Shown: positions 48,101 through 58,300 of the stretch, piece by piece
Position numbering within the stretch: the first letter of the stretch is position 1
How the letters are laid out: each line of letters starts with the position of its first letter
Assembly: GCA_936450465.1 (NCBI GenBank)
Contig: OW388298.1
Location: 11,666,663 to 11,730,662 of the forward strand
Length of the DNA stretch: 64,000 bases
Source: Gibbula magus
Taxonomy: Eukaryota > Mollusca > Gastropoda > Trochida > Trochidae
Reading direction: 5' to 3'
Notes under the pieces: generated by a model
Database searches by the model: none
What the model saw: the letters and a program-made list of their open reading frames with translations, nothing else
What the model was told of the DNA's origin: nothing
Program-made: the position numbers and the translations under genes

Positions 48101-48660
48101 CTTCATTGTGTAGCTTTGAAAAAATCCAACCAATGCATCAGATTTACTGCCCCTTTGAAAACGCTTGGTTTCTACTTTAGAATCTGATTTATACATGAGG
48201 TATGCGTTGTAACTCGTATAAAACGGGATCTAATTAGCTCCAGACAGTATACGGCGTATATGCTATAGGTTGCATGTTATAGTGTGTGACGTCACAAAGA
48301 CAGTTTACTAAGTATATGCTACGGGTTGCATGTTATAGTGTGTGACGTCACAAAGACAGTTTACTAAGTATATGCTACGGGTTGTATGCTAGAACTGAAA
48401 AACATTATGGGAACTAGTAAATTATCTTACGAGTATCTCATAGATATCAACATTTACCTTGTTCGACTTGGAAGTAGGCAAGTTCAAGACAGATATTCTT
48501 GTTACCGCTCGTATGATACCAACTCATGAACTCGTTTGGGTTTTTTTTAAAACCGATGTAATAGAGGAGTAGTTTAATATTAATTCTGTATTGTATTGGT
48601 TTACTTACCATGGCATATCTGAACAAATGAAAAGAAGACACAGAACAGAGAAACTGTCAT
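31521..48660 (-). CDS. Secreted, GPI-anchored DUF885-family (putative metallopeptidase-like) protein, 17 exons
   Basis: Exons, 5' to 3': 48660-48609, 47624-47476, 46407-46277, 45369-45237, 45074-45006, 44607-44504, 44327-44246, 43817-43650, 43344-43258, 42652-42558, 39589-39482, 38592-38532, 37069-36962, 35208-35144, 34012-33941, 33648-33479, 31738-31521. All have AG and GT borders and join in phase to 1872 nt, 623 residues. A signal peptide (MTVSLFCVFFSFVQICHG) is followed by the DUF885 body with H404-E405...H410-H411 in HEANPGHH, EGWALYTE (449-456) and WPGQALAYK (526-534), then a small-residue stretch and hydrophobic tail ([13 protein letters not shown]) like a GPI signal. NxS/T sites (NMTS, NISV, NESY, NFTM) fit an extracellular protein. 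DUF885 has no settled function; His/Glu motifs suggest metal binding. It is followed upstream by a P450 and beyond it a partial paralogue. Confidence 0.88.
31770..32180 (-). pseudogene. Non-LTR retrotransposon 3' fragment (minus), inside intron 16
   Basis: Degenerate counterpart of 59452-59890: the 3' end with agcgcttagagcatgtccct and an (ATT)-type tail lies nearest the exon, and farther up the minus strand come remains of the LKTFGANSF...[14 protein letters not shown] block typical of LINE ORF2 C-termini. Frameshifted. Confidence 0.6.
33010..33378 (+). pseudogene. Non-LTR retrotransposon 3' fragment (plus)
   Basis: The plus-strand reading has [16 protein letters not shown] and KSMLKTHFFKTA-type blocks, the usual last residues of LINE ORF2 proteins, broken by a frameshift and stop. 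It is followed by the 3' end phrase aagcgcttttgagca and a gatgataatgatga tail. The duplicate is at 60700-61055. It lies in intron 16. Confidence 0.7.
34707..35094. mobile_element. Small element with 75-bp direct terminal repeats (TRIM-like)
   Basis: Direct repeats at 34707-34783 and 35019-35094 share gttctgttgagttccaagat, then gaagaataaagctatattca. They start TGTTG and, in the 62-kb duplicate, end CAACA, and contain AATAAA, as small LTRs do. About 235 bp lie between, starting attggtggagatc. No target duplication or polypurine tract could be recognised, so the class is uncertain. It is conserved at about 62358-62754. Confidence 0.45.
35614..35720. repeat. Truncated fold-back element
   Basis: Left arm and loop of the palindromic element seen complete at 63284-63426. 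The right arm stops after aacaagtgttgatgaagg. Confidence 0.6.
36462..36836. repeat. Minisatellite, 22-bp unit, in intron 13
   Basis: About sixteen head-to-tail copies of a unit like aaaataacaaaagcatgatc plus ac, with an aaccacgatc variant. It makes spurious FVILGSCSYHFV-type minus-strand ORFs that run towards exon 13. Confidence 0.95.
38532..38592 (-). CDS. DUF885 gene exon 12: HEANPGHH motif
   Basis: A 61-nt exon encoding the 20 residues LNFTMRSLVLHEANPGHHFQ after a split Thr codon. DUF885 proteins carry an HE-x4-HH motif at this place; the spacing differs from classical HExxH zincins. With Glu456 in EGWALYTE (exon 14) it could form a metal site, which is inference. Acceptor cttgcag and donor GTGGGT flank it. 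Confidence 0.85.
38727..39154. mobile_element. MITE of the CTGTAGCACG family in intron 11
   Basis: The left end ttaaaggtactgtagcacga and right end cgtgctacagcgcatttaa form an imperfect terminal inverted repeat of about 19 bp. The interior is the reverse complement of 1918-2476-type sequence (ttctatggatacggtttatc). Presence inside an intron shows tolerance by splicing. Confidence 0.75.
39597..40700. repeat. Minisatellite, about 21-22-bp unit, in intron 10
   Basis: More than forty imperfect copies of ttacaaatcattgtaataatag-like units (variants with gatatatcag and gtaaaagcag), interrupted at about 40205-40290 by an (AAT)n tract and a piece ending agcgcaaaat. It lies eight bases from exon 11. 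The repeats themselves carry no splice consensus. Confidence 0.95.
42066..42108. repeat. (TA)n microsatellite
   Basis: About 43 bp of TA alternation just before the fold-back palindrome at 42165-42302. Confidence 0.9.
42165..42302. repeat. Fold-back palindrome, about 57-bp arms, in intron 10
   Basis: The left arm attatatgagtgtctatggc (42165 onward) pairs with the right arm ending gccatagacactcatataat-like sequence at 42302. The homology includes catactatgtt, cgacac/gtgtcg and gcctgaatatt. The loop contains ttcccgagcgagagcgatgg. No ORF. Confidence 0.85.
45650..46320. repeat. 42-bp minisatellite that includes the exon 3 splice donor
   Basis: About sixteen units, mostly 42 bp, each with aaaccactgccacccgtcta then tgaatgtggtaagtactcac on the plus strand. 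The unit at 46277-46320 is the end of exon 3 of the DUF885 gene: on the minus strand its last exonic codons and the GTGAGTA donor. The other units, all in intron 3, repeat the same exon end plus donor. Stop codons follow each donor in the exon frame. Confidence 0.93.
48248..48400. repeat. 56-bp tandem repeat with CRE palindromes, in intron 1
   Basis: Two and a half copies of a 56-bp unit (gtatatgctacgggttgcat, then gttatagtgtgtgacgtcac). Each full unit has TGACGTCA, at 48287-48294 and 48343-48350, the consensus for CREB/ATF-type factors. It lies 260-360 bp downstream of exon 1 of the DUF885 gene. Confidence 0.85.
48609..48660 (-). CDS. DUF885 gene exon 1: signal peptide
   Basis: 52 nt from ATG (48660-48658) to a GTAAGTAA donor. 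It encodes MTVSLFCVFFSFVQICH and the first base of Gly18; the hydrophobic core and the small residue at its end fit a signal peptide. Upstream minus-strand sequence gatctgaaacagagtg has no further in-frame ATG close by. The start is chosen for the signal peptide and phase agreement with exon 2. Confidence 0.8.
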
Positions 48661-49204
48661 TGTGATCTGAAACAGAGTGTAGAGACTTGATAGTTGTCCT
48701 GTTGACAAATTGAAATGTGATGAAAACTATTCTATCTGGGTATGTTTTGTGGAAACGAAATTCGACATTCCTGTTTACACGTATAACTTATTAATGCGTG
48801 GTTATAGCACAATCGAGTTTAAACATATTTCTGAGGGAAATGTTTTGACGATTTTTATTTGACATTTTGACGCACATTACTTAAAATATAAAAAAATAAA
48901 AAAACAATAAAAGTTATACTATACTAGCTGTACTATCCATGTACGTGTTTATATTACTTACACATAAACAAAATGGCGACATCTCCAAGAGAACCCTCTC
49001 TTTAACGAAATCAGATCAGAAATCACTACTATAACCTTCATATCGTCAATATATTAAGTTAACTATCATCAAAATGGTAGTTTTCGGTAACAGTCAGTAC
49101 TTCTCGATAAAATAACACAATTTATAACGTTTTGAATATGTTACCCAAACAACACAATGGATCTTTAACATTATCAATACATTCCATCAAGACGGTGGAC
49201 GAAT

Positions 49205-49353
49205 CTATTATTGTTACATTTGGGATAACACTACCTTTAATAGTACAAATTCTTGCCAATCCCTTGCGGGATTCGAACCCACACCCTGAGAGTCAGGCAA
49301 CTAGCGCCAGTACTGACCGTACCTACAGCTTCCCACACGACCACGGGGGCGAG
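49205..49353 (-). repeat. tRNA-derived SINE
   Basis: The minus-strand head at 49353-49251 resembles a tRNA: it starts gcccccgtggtcgtgtggga (A-box region) and includes the B-box ggttcgaatcccgc (49279-49266). It is followed by the body phrase whose plus-strand form is tttgggataacactacc. It is not a functional tRNA gene, since the stems do not pair fully. It lies between the DUF885 gene and the P450. Confidence 0.65.
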
Positions 49354-50395
49354 GCACCATTGAATGTAGAGTTATCCAAATTGTAACAATGTTAGAAGTA
49401 TTGACATACCATTCATTTATATAAAATGAAAGTCTGGAAGTAATAATGAACCATCAATCAAAAGTCACATTTGCAGTTAAACAGATTTATTCTAATAAAA
49501 GTGTGAGAATGTTAGAACAAACGCTAGTATATTATTTCCATAAAACCTTCCCTGGTCGAGCTACAGCTTTAAAGACTCACCTGTTGAGCTCCGCACTTTC
49601 TCCGAGCTGTATGTGCGATCTGTCTATCTGTCTGTCTGTTTGTCTGTGTGTTGTTACGCCTTCAGTATGAGCTTGAGTTTATTCACCGAGTGCCTCTTGA
49701 CTTGATCATAAAGTTCAACATTTGGGGTCCCCATTCCCGCCCATGCATATATTCCACTGTGGTATTTACGAGCACTTTTGCACTTTGATCACTTTTGTCG
49801 TTATTTTCCTTAACTTACATTTCTAAATAGAAGATTACGTTTGAAGTAACATCAAATCAAAAGTCCCATCTGTATGAAATGTGGGTGAAGACCCAAAAAC
49901 TATAAAATCTCATTGTAGATATATCATACCCGAGTGTCCACAGTTCACTTAGATTAGCCTTCAAACACACATGTTCGTAACAAGAAAAGCTAATCAACTT
50001 AATTATGTTATGTGTCTTGACTTTGTTTAACTGTTGACATAACTTAGTAATTGTTGTGACAGACACAATCAGTGAAAATACGTGACCACTTCGATTCAAT
50101 AATGTAAACAATAACACTAACGAGGCGCTTGCTTGAGTTGCCCAGGTGCCTAAAGCGTGGCAAGGCGTGATTGGCTAATTGAAACGTTTGCTGGCTGTTT
50201 TCATGAGGTACATTTAAAAAGCTAATTTTAAACTATTTCCGATTTGATTTGAACAAAATGAAGTTGAAGTGTTATTTTCTTAACTGATGTCATAATCATT
50301 TCTGCAAAACGTACCCTCTCGATGTTCCCGGTACTTTAATCCATAGTGAATCGGCAAGCATGATGCATGGTCATGGCCGTTACACTAACCAGAGA
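49354..50395. other. Gene-free stretch
   Basis: Short ORFs without motifs. A tctgtctatctgtctgtctg run at 49618-49645 is the only simple repeat. Confidence 0.5.
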
Positions 50396-50668
50396 AAGCA
50401 GAAACTTCCCCGTTCTCAATGTACGATTTGTAGTTACGATTTGTAGAAACCATTTTTAGTTGAGATAGCAAAATCTTCCCCGTTCTCACGATACGATTTG
50501 TATCAACGATTTATGGTAACCAACTTTAGTTGAGAGAGAAGAATGTGCCCCGTTCATACGGTACGATTTGTAGTTACTATTTGTAGTAACCAACTTAAGT
50601 TGAGAGAGAAGAATCTGCACCGTTCATACGGTACGATTTGTAGTTACTATTTGTAGTAACCAACTGAG
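50396..50668. repeat. Tandem repeat, about 68-bp unit, four copies
   Basis: Unit around ccccgttcatacggtacgat, ttgtagttactatttgtagt, aaccaacttaagttgagaga. The last two copies are nearly identical and the first two more diverged. Confidence 0.9.
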
Positions 50669-53508
50669 TTGTACGGTCAGATCATCCCAGTCGTATCGAC
50701 TTATCATCTCATTAATATATACATTCTTTCGAGTTGTATCTATAAATCGCACCGTAAAGATATGGCCTGGTAATAATGCAGTTATAAACGGGATTGGTGA
50801 ACAGATACACTCGTCTAATATTTGAAGTGAAATGTGCGATTGCGCCTTCTCAGATTCGTATTGGCCCTGTTTTTCCTGTGTTGACAGTAAATACTGCATG
50901 CATGCCGTATGCTTGACAGTTAATTAATAATTTGTAATATTAAGATTCGAATCATAAAATGTCATCTCGATAGCCAAACGAAGGGCACGATGAGGACACG
51001 AATGCACCACGAAACTAACAAACACTGGCAAGTGTTTTGCTCACCCTCCCTATGACCAAACGATGACCAAACGAATGCTTAAATTGCGTTAACGAATGTC
51101 CCGATTGCTTACGATCCTTTGCGAATTTGAACATTTTCAAATTCGTGTTTCAATATTTTGTCAAATTCGACACAGTGTGAACGGGCCTTAAAGGGGCGGT
51201 AGCAAGTTTTATTAAGACATGGAAATGAATTCATCAATCAAATAATGACGACACTGCCGGATAAAACATGCTGCCTTGCAGATGAACTTCTTGATTGAAA
51301 GACTAACCTTATATTTTCAAATAAAAAGACCCTTACGGGCATTTGAGGACGAATTCCTATAATGAGAGGGAACTTAATTCCCTTAAATTGGCAATCATAT
51401 TTCAGTATCCAACTATGTCTTGATGAAATAATAATTACAAACATCAACGCGGTATAGCTTGAATGGACAAGTTCATAATAAATCTATAAATACATTGAAG
51501 AATCAAATGTTAAATATAGTTGCAAGCGACGATAAACGGATTTATCGCATAAATGAATGAAAGTTATGAATGAAGAAACCCTTATATTGTAATTGCACAT
51601 CTTTTGAAGAAAGTTGCAAGTCTGTAACATTTCTGTAGGCTTACCGAGACCAAAATTTCCCATGTCAAAATGGGATATTTTAAAAGAAAATCAAAATGGC
51701 GGCTTAAGCATGTGACCTTTGAAAGCGCCATGATTTATTTTATTGCTCACATGGTTTTTGTTAATCTTTAAAAACAAATTCAAGTCTCTATCTGCATTTA
51801 GAATTTTTTCACTGAAAGTCTCTAAATGAAAATGGCAAAATTACATATCAATGGAACCCTACATTATGTTTCTCATGATTAAGATAAAACGGTTAATATT
51901 TTCATACTAAGGTGTGACATAGAAAATGTTATGCTTTAATTTCCACGTAAGTAGATGTAATCATCATTTAGATTGCATACATAGTTAATGCGTCATGTTA
52001 TTCTGAATGTTCATGAAAATACTTATGCTTACTTTCAGACCCCTAGACCACGTTTGCAATGTTTGAAGCTTAACTATTAACTTTTTGATGAAAAAGGTAA
52101 ACATAAAAACTGTTGTTCTTGAAATTGTACATACGAAGGTGCAAATAAAGTTCCAATATTTAAGCAGTTATGATCCTTTGAAATTCGCTGAAAATGGCGA
52201 TTTTCAGAAAATGTTCTATGACTTGTCATACCTAAACTATGACAGATACATGTTTGAAATTTATTGTTGTTAATATCTGACATCTATACTTCAAAATGAC
52301 TCATTAAACATAACAATATCTTCAGTGGTTTACGGTCGAAAATTCTCCAAAGAAAGTGTTCCCCAAAAACTCTCAAACTCGCAAAATTTCAATTATTTGT
52401 TTCTTTGTCCAAATTGTGCCCAAACTATCAACTTTTATACGATAATGATATGTTAAGGATTTGTTAAGCCTATTATAAGGAAAAGATTGCAATCAGTAAC
52501 TTTGACATAAGTCAGTTTGTTACGAAGTTGAACATTCAGCCGAAAAACGCCTTCTTAAAAAGGTCCATATTCAAGGGCAGATTAATCGAAATATAGGCAA
52601 AAATTCAAACTTCTGTCTAGATAACTTTTTTTTTACATGTTTATCCTGCTTTCTAATGAGCTATCACTCATAGCTGTATATGTTGCCGTGATTTAGAAGA
52701 AGATTTTTGAAGACGCATACCCTCAAAACCGCGAAAGTTCAAACAAATTTCATTTTTTTCGAAAATCGCTATAAGATTATATGATGGGGATTGCTGTTGC
52801 CCACATTTAGGTGAAAGTTTTATGAAACTATCTCGATAAGTTTTCGAGCTATTGAGGTTTAAAATTTGCACATTTTGCAAAATTGCCAGATTTGAGGTAC
52901 TCACTGTGAAAATAATATTGCGAGTATTTAAAAGAGTACCTTATAATAAAAAATGTCTCAGCTACAGTATGTGCAAATAAGAGCTCTCTAATGTTTATAT
53001 CTTTAGAGGTGAAGACTGTCAAAGCTGCATGGGATCGAAAAATTTTGAAAAGTGTGAAAAATCATATGGCGTCTAAACCAAGTGATCTACGAAGTAATGA
53101 TTTAATTTTCTGCTCGCATTGTCAATGCCATCTTTTTTAAAAAGTTCCAAGTTTCTAGCTGCATTTTGAAAAAGATTCCCTTGTTTAAAATCGAAATTAA
53201 GATTCGAACTGCTCCTCTAATGGCTGGTCTGATTGCGCCCAAAAGCTTCGCAGGTCTATTCCAATAAAAGGGTTATCCGCTTGTAAAGATTCGTTGCATT
53301 TGCTTCAGCCGTTTTTGCTGTATCCTTTACACAAAATCGGTGGAATAATAAAAAAAAACCAACCCACGCCAATAACAATAAGGATTCAGCCAAATGGCTG
53401 AATCCTTAATAATCAAAAGGAAAAATATAAATGAATAAAACTTGCAAATATATACAAAGAAAGTTAGCATGTCAAAAACATGTCAAGGTTTTCAGTCCTT
53501 CAACAAAT
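50669..53508. other. Gene-free stretch downstream of the P450
   Basis: AT-rich, with no recognisable coding region or RNA gene. A single terminus-like ttaaaggggcggtagcaagt (51189) recalls the MITE family without a visible partner. Weak internal similarity between about 51720-51830 and 53080-53190 (phrases around tctagctgcattt) suggests an old duplicated repeat. Confidence 0.5.
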
Positions 53509-55035
53509 CTATGGAAATTCAGCATTTCTCTTGAGTGCCCGCACTTTGTATACTTGCGGTATTAAGCCAACAGCCACACACGGCTCCAAGGATGGTGTTG
53601 GTTCATCGTCAGGTATCAGAAATCTGAAGTTTTGAATCAGAGCAGCAGAGAAGAGGAACAATTCCATCTTTGCCAACGCCTCCCCGAGACAAACGCGTCG
53701 ACCAGTAGAGAAAGGTATGAAGGATTCAGGTTTGAAGAAGGCTCCAGATTTGTCCAGGAATCTCTCAGGGCGGAATTCCTCAGGTTCAGGCCATACATCC
53801 TGGTCCATCAAAACCGAGTCCATGTTGAGTATAACAAGTGCCCCTTTCGGAATAGTGTGTCCATGAAACTTGGTTTCTTCTGAAGTTGCGTGAAGAATAC
53901 CTAAAGGTGCAATATTTGATCTTCTCTGGGTCTCGGCAATCATAGCTTCAAGATAAGGAAGGGTTGGTTTGTCTTGATGAGTGGGAAACCGTTCAAAACC
54001 AATGTTATCCCGAATCTCTTGGAAACACTTTTCCTGAACTTCTGGGAAACGTATCAGAAAGAGAATCATCCATTTGAGAGTGGTTGCAGTTGTTTCTGTC
54101 CCTGCAATAAATAAGTCTCTCATTATTTCTGAGAAATTGTCTTTCAAATTCGACACATCCAGCCCAGCACTTTCCCTGTCCTTTATTTCTTTAATGTATG
54201 CAGCCACGAAGTCGGGAGTCGTTCCATCGTTAACGTCATAATGTTTCTTTATCTCAGCCTTGATGAGATGTTCTTCAAAATAAGCAACTTTTTCAATAAC
54301 AAATTTGGCAGTTCGCATGCTGCCTGGTATCTTCGCAAGAAATGGGAAGAAATTTAATAAACTTGTATTTGAAATGCTCTTAATGGCATCATTAAGGGCA
54401 TTACAGCAAGCAACAAAATTTTCATCTTCAAATTGGAAACGATGCCCAAACATCGTTAAGCAGATTACATTTGATGTTGAAATATTGTATACATGGGAAT
54501 AGTCGTATTTCTCTCCTTTTTTGCTTGCAAACAACTCAAGGACATGTTGAACCTCTTGAAGGATTTCTGCTTCAAGACTATTACGTCCAAACCCAAACTC
54601 TCGTAAGGCAGTTAAAGAGTATTTACGCAGTGATTTCCACTGAGGTCCGGACGTAGATACGATTCCTTTTCCACCCAAAATAAGTTTAAAAATCGCAATA
54701 TCTGGCCTGTCTTCACCATTCTTCACAAGCGCCTCTCTCATGATGGTAAACCCATTGAGAACAATTGCCCATTTTTGTCCCAAATAGAGGTTGAATATCT
54801 CGCCATCTGTCTTCCTCCATAAGCCAAACTGAGATCTGGGGTCTTTCTCGAGGGATAACAGGTTTCCAAGAATCGGGATGGGCGTGACAGGGAAGGGAGG
54901 TAATCCCGATGGTCTTCGGAAACACAGATACAGTAGGAGAGTTACTGCAGCTGCCAGGAGAATTGAAATCAAGTCAAATCCTATTACGACGCCGAACAGA
55001 GGCAGGTCAAAGAGAGCCATTTGAAATGTTAACAC
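53509..55035 (-). CDS. Cytochrome P450, CYP2 clan-like, single exon
   Basis: 508 residues, normal for a microsomal P450. N-terminal membrane anchor (about 14-38), proline-rich hinge PSGLPPFPVTPIPILGN (42-58), C-helix W133-x3-R137, I-helix AGTETT (311-316), ExxR at E368-R371, PERF (423-426) and haem loop PFSTGRRVCLGE (441-452) with C449 as thiolate ligand. No stop or frameshift, so probably functional as an ER monooxygenase using NADPH-P450 reductase. Sequence style (GxLPPxPxxxPilGNL, FSTGRRVCLGE) points to the CYP2 clan; substrate unknown. Met6 is an alternative start, closer to family length. Intronless, unlike vertebrate CYP2 genes. Its strand is the same as both DUF885 genes. Confidence 0.96.
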   Translation of the reverse strand: MLTFQMALFDLPLFGVVIGFDLISILLAAAVTLLLYLCFRRPSGLPPFPVTPIPILGNLLSLEKDPRSQFGLWRKTDGEIFNLYLGQKWAIVLNGFTIMREALVKNGEDRPDIAIFKLILGGKGIVSTSGPQWKSLRKYSLTALREFGFGRNSLEAEILQEVQHVLELFASKKGEKYDYSHVYNISTSNVICLTMFGHRFQFEDENFVACCNALNDAIKSISNTSLLNFFPFLAKIPGSMRTAKFVIEKVAYFEEHLIKAEIKKHYDVNDGTTPDFVAAYIKEIKDRESAGLDVSNLKDNFSEIMRDLFIAGTETTATTLKWMILFLIRFPEVQEKCFQEIRDNIGFERFPTHQDKPTLPYLEAMIAETQRRSNIAPLGILHATSEETKFHGHTIPKGALVILNMDSVLMDQDVWPEPEEFRPERFLDKSGAFFKPESFIPFSTGRRVCLGEALAKMELFLFSAALIQNFRFLIPDDEPTPSLEPCVAVGLIPQVYKVRALKRNAEFP

Positions 55036-56149
55036 TTAGTCCATTTTTAAAACTTTTTCATGCGCAAATACAGTCAATTTTATTATATCGGTCAGAAATT
55101 TTGAGATTTCAACCTTTCGATTGTTTGGAAAAAAGTACATTTATTGGCATGCAAACAATTTTTGGGATTTGAACCTTCGACACCGAATGTTATGATATTT
55201 GGGGAATGCGGCAGATAACCACTTTATATTAACGCACAGATAAGATGTCTGAAATACTGGCTAAAAATTCTTAACATGTCAAACCATCGCATTCCAAATT
55301 TATCATATAATAGGATGGTATATTATGACAATATTGGTAACTTGGACATCGAAAATAAGACATTTATGATTTTATTAATGTTTTTCGAAACGGAGCTGTA
55401 AATATGTTTCATCAAGATTGGCGAGGACGTTTTAACGCAAGCTCACATTATGATTGTGAGAGGACGTTTAAAACGTTACTGCAACCAGAGAAATTCTATC
55501 AACACTCAGATTCAAAGATTTAAGCTATCACGATTTAGATTACTGAATATAATGGTAACTGAGGGAAGAATTTGGATTGAAAGAACTCATAAAGAGGTTG
55601 ACCATTATGTAAAGAAGCAGTTGACAATGAGATTCATTTTATCTTTATCTGTAAGACATATGATGAAATTAAAAGGAAGTACATACCCATTTATTATGTA
55701 ACATGTACATATCATCTCGTGATGTAGAAATAATGTATTAAATCAATCATCGACGGGGAGTAAATATAAACGTCTACTTCACTCGGTGAGATATACATGG
55801 TATTCCAGCAGAAATGTCAAAAGTTCTTGTTATTAGATTAAAAAAGTATGTTTGTAAATGACGTTCATTTTATGAATGACCGCCATGCTTTATGACCGTT
55901 TTCTTGTGACGTCGTCCTGTTATTACGATGACGTCATGTAATTGAATGTGTTATTTTACTGAGTAGAATAACATGTTATTTCACTCAGTGAAAATACGGA
56001 TATTATTTTAACTGATACATATTTCATCACTGAACATCTAATAATTTGTCTTTATTCATAAAATATGCTTGTAAATTAAGAGATGAAACTTTATAATAGC
56101 TTGTATATTTATGTAAACTGTGTAAACTTCATGTCTTGTCTGACTCATA
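55036..56149. other. Gene-free stretch upstream of the P450
   Basis: Presumed P450 promoter region; no clear TATA motif could be assigned. Two tgacgtca-like phrases occur near 55909 and 55929 (gtgacgtcg, gatgacgtca). ORFs are short and without resemblance. Confidence 0.45.
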
Positions 56150-56720
56150 TTTTGGGTAACAGGGTCACCAAATGTACAATTTAAAATCCTCATTGGCCAA
56201 GGAGTCTGTACATAACGTGTCAGCTTTCTAGAGTCGCTAGTTTTGGAGAAGAAGTTGAAAGTAGGTTTTTAGGTCATGAGGAGCCCAGTGAGCCACATTT
56301 GGGGTCACTGGGTCACTGGGTCACCGAATCGACAATACGGAATCCCCATTTGCCAAAGTCTCTGTACACACCATTTCCGCTTTCTATAGGTGTTCGTACT
56401 GGAGAAGAAGATGAAAATAGGTTTTTAGGTCATGACCCCTGTGATCCATATTCCGGGACACAGGGTTATTAGCCAAGGAATCTGTACACAGCATTCCAGC
56501 TTTCTAGAATGTTTCATACTGGAGAATAAGATAAATATAGGTTGCTATGTCATGACCCAAATTTTGGGTCACAGGATCACAAAATTTACAATTTAGAATC
56601 CCATTGGCCAAGAGTCTGTACAAAACATTTTATCTGCAGCTTACTAGAGCTGTTCGTATTGGAGATGAACATAAGCATTAAATAGGTCATTTTCAGACTT
56701 GATGAGCTAAAAATTAATTT
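56150..56720 (+). repeat. Copy of the ggccaaggagtctg tandem-unit family
   Basis: Four diverged units of about 120 bp (aatcctcattggccaaggag, tggagaagaagatgaaaata, gggtcacagg...). It ends with tcagacttgatgagctaaaa, as in copies at 160-180 and 18206-18230. A diverged terminal part (ggacggacagacagacggac) follows after the fold-back at about 56970-57010. Confidence 0.8.
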
Positions 56721-56760
56721 CTTAGAAATCTGAAAATATCAAGGCACCACTTCCAGTTAG

Positions 56761-56935
56761 TGGGTAATACACAGGGGCGTGTATCGCTAAGAAACGGCGT
56801 TTGAAAGACATATACCCTATTACTATATCCTGTTATACTATATCCTTTTATATATTAATAGGGTGGGGTCTATATAGGTATATGTCTTTTAAACACCGTC
56901 TCTAAGCGATACACGCCCATGTTGGGTAATACACA
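56761..56935. mobile_element. Fold-back element with 42-bp arms and 13-bp flanking direct repeats
   Basis: The arms 56775-56816 (gggcgtgtatcgctaagaaa onward) and 56877-56918 (inverted) pair with few mismatches. Outside them tgggtaatacaca occurs at 56761-56773 and 56923-56935, like a target duplication. It interrupts the repeat copy at 56150-57010. No ORF. Confidence 0.75.
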
Positions 56936-57010
56936 TGGAAACGGTTTTCGGGTTCTGTTCCTGATTCAGATGGAAGGACTGACGGACAGACAGACGGACA
57001 GACAGACGGA

Positions 57011-58300
57011 TATACACTGCTGCAATACTGTATCCCCGCTTCGCGCTAAAGCGCACGGTTATGGTTAGGTTTTAGTGTGTATTGTCATAGCTCAATAACC
57101 ACAACTTATAGAACGTTGTTTTATACCTCAGCAGACAGAAAAAAAACATTATCCTTACTACGAAAATTATAATTAGTATACTACTATTCATAACCGGTGA
57201 GTTACGGCTCTTTTAAGTTTGTCAATTTCTGCCTTCATTCTAAATTGATCACAAAGATAGAGTTTGCAGTGTGTCTTTGAAATGTCAAAACTCAACATTG
57301 GAAAATCATAGCAGGTAATTTATTGAGTACCCCGTCGGAGAGGGACAACACCACTGCAACCGATGAGTTACAAACATTTTATGACTTTTGACTCATTTTG
57401 AACTGTCAACTTTCGTCCTGACGAATTTAGATTAACTTCTTTGGGTTGATTCACAGCTTGGATATTGCTGATTTAAATATACCTCAGATAATTATAATCT
57501 TTTACTTGAACTGATTTGCGTAGTAGGGCTGCGATTAAACTAGTTGTAAATTCGTTATTTATTTATCGATGTGGTTAAAGCTTCATCCACCAATTCATCA
57601 TAACAGATAAAATATAAAACCTCGTACGTATATTCTTTAATTCTGTACCGATTCTGTTCAAATTTTAGGTGTATATATGTTCCAATCAATATCGATCAAA
57701 AGGAAACCTCTGTTGGGAGAGAATGAAGGAAACAGACAGGTACAGTATAATAAGACTTTATACATTTCTCTTTTCCCCTAATGTAATTTACTTAAGATTT
57801 ACTAAACGCCTCAACATATCTTCACGAAGCTTAAAATGGTCTCTTAAAAACATCTTACCTTATAGTGCAGCAGCCGTTTCTGGTTCCTTGCGACTATATA
57901 TTGTAAGTACTATTAGACGTGTCAAAACTAAACTACCATAATATTTCTTTTCTTTTCCCACACTATAGATTTCCTATCCTAACCTCTGTTCTTTCTCGCT
58001 CGAAATCGAGAGCAGAAGCAAACTCCCCTAGCGGAGGAAAGCGGAACCTCATACTCTATCAGTGCTTCTTAAACAACTCCTCTTTCATCGGCCATGTCGA
58101 CCGTGTGAATTCTAAGATCTAAGCATTTTACTCTTAAGATGTTTGCTCATTAGCATACATGTATGTACTTCGAATATGTCTGATGTAAATAACACAAATG
58201 AAATATTTTGGGTATTTGTCTCTGATGTGGTCATTTTTATTCATAAGCATGTTTATGATCAATATTTTTCACAAAATAAAATAGCATATTTCAAGGAAAA
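57011..58300. other. Gene-free stretch
   Basis: No coding region, transposon terminus or RNA gene recognised. Confidence 0.45.

Noticed and set aside
49251..49353. Functional tRNA gene
   Set aside because: B-box and A-box are clear, but acceptor and anticodon stems do not pair convincingly and SINE body sequence is attached.
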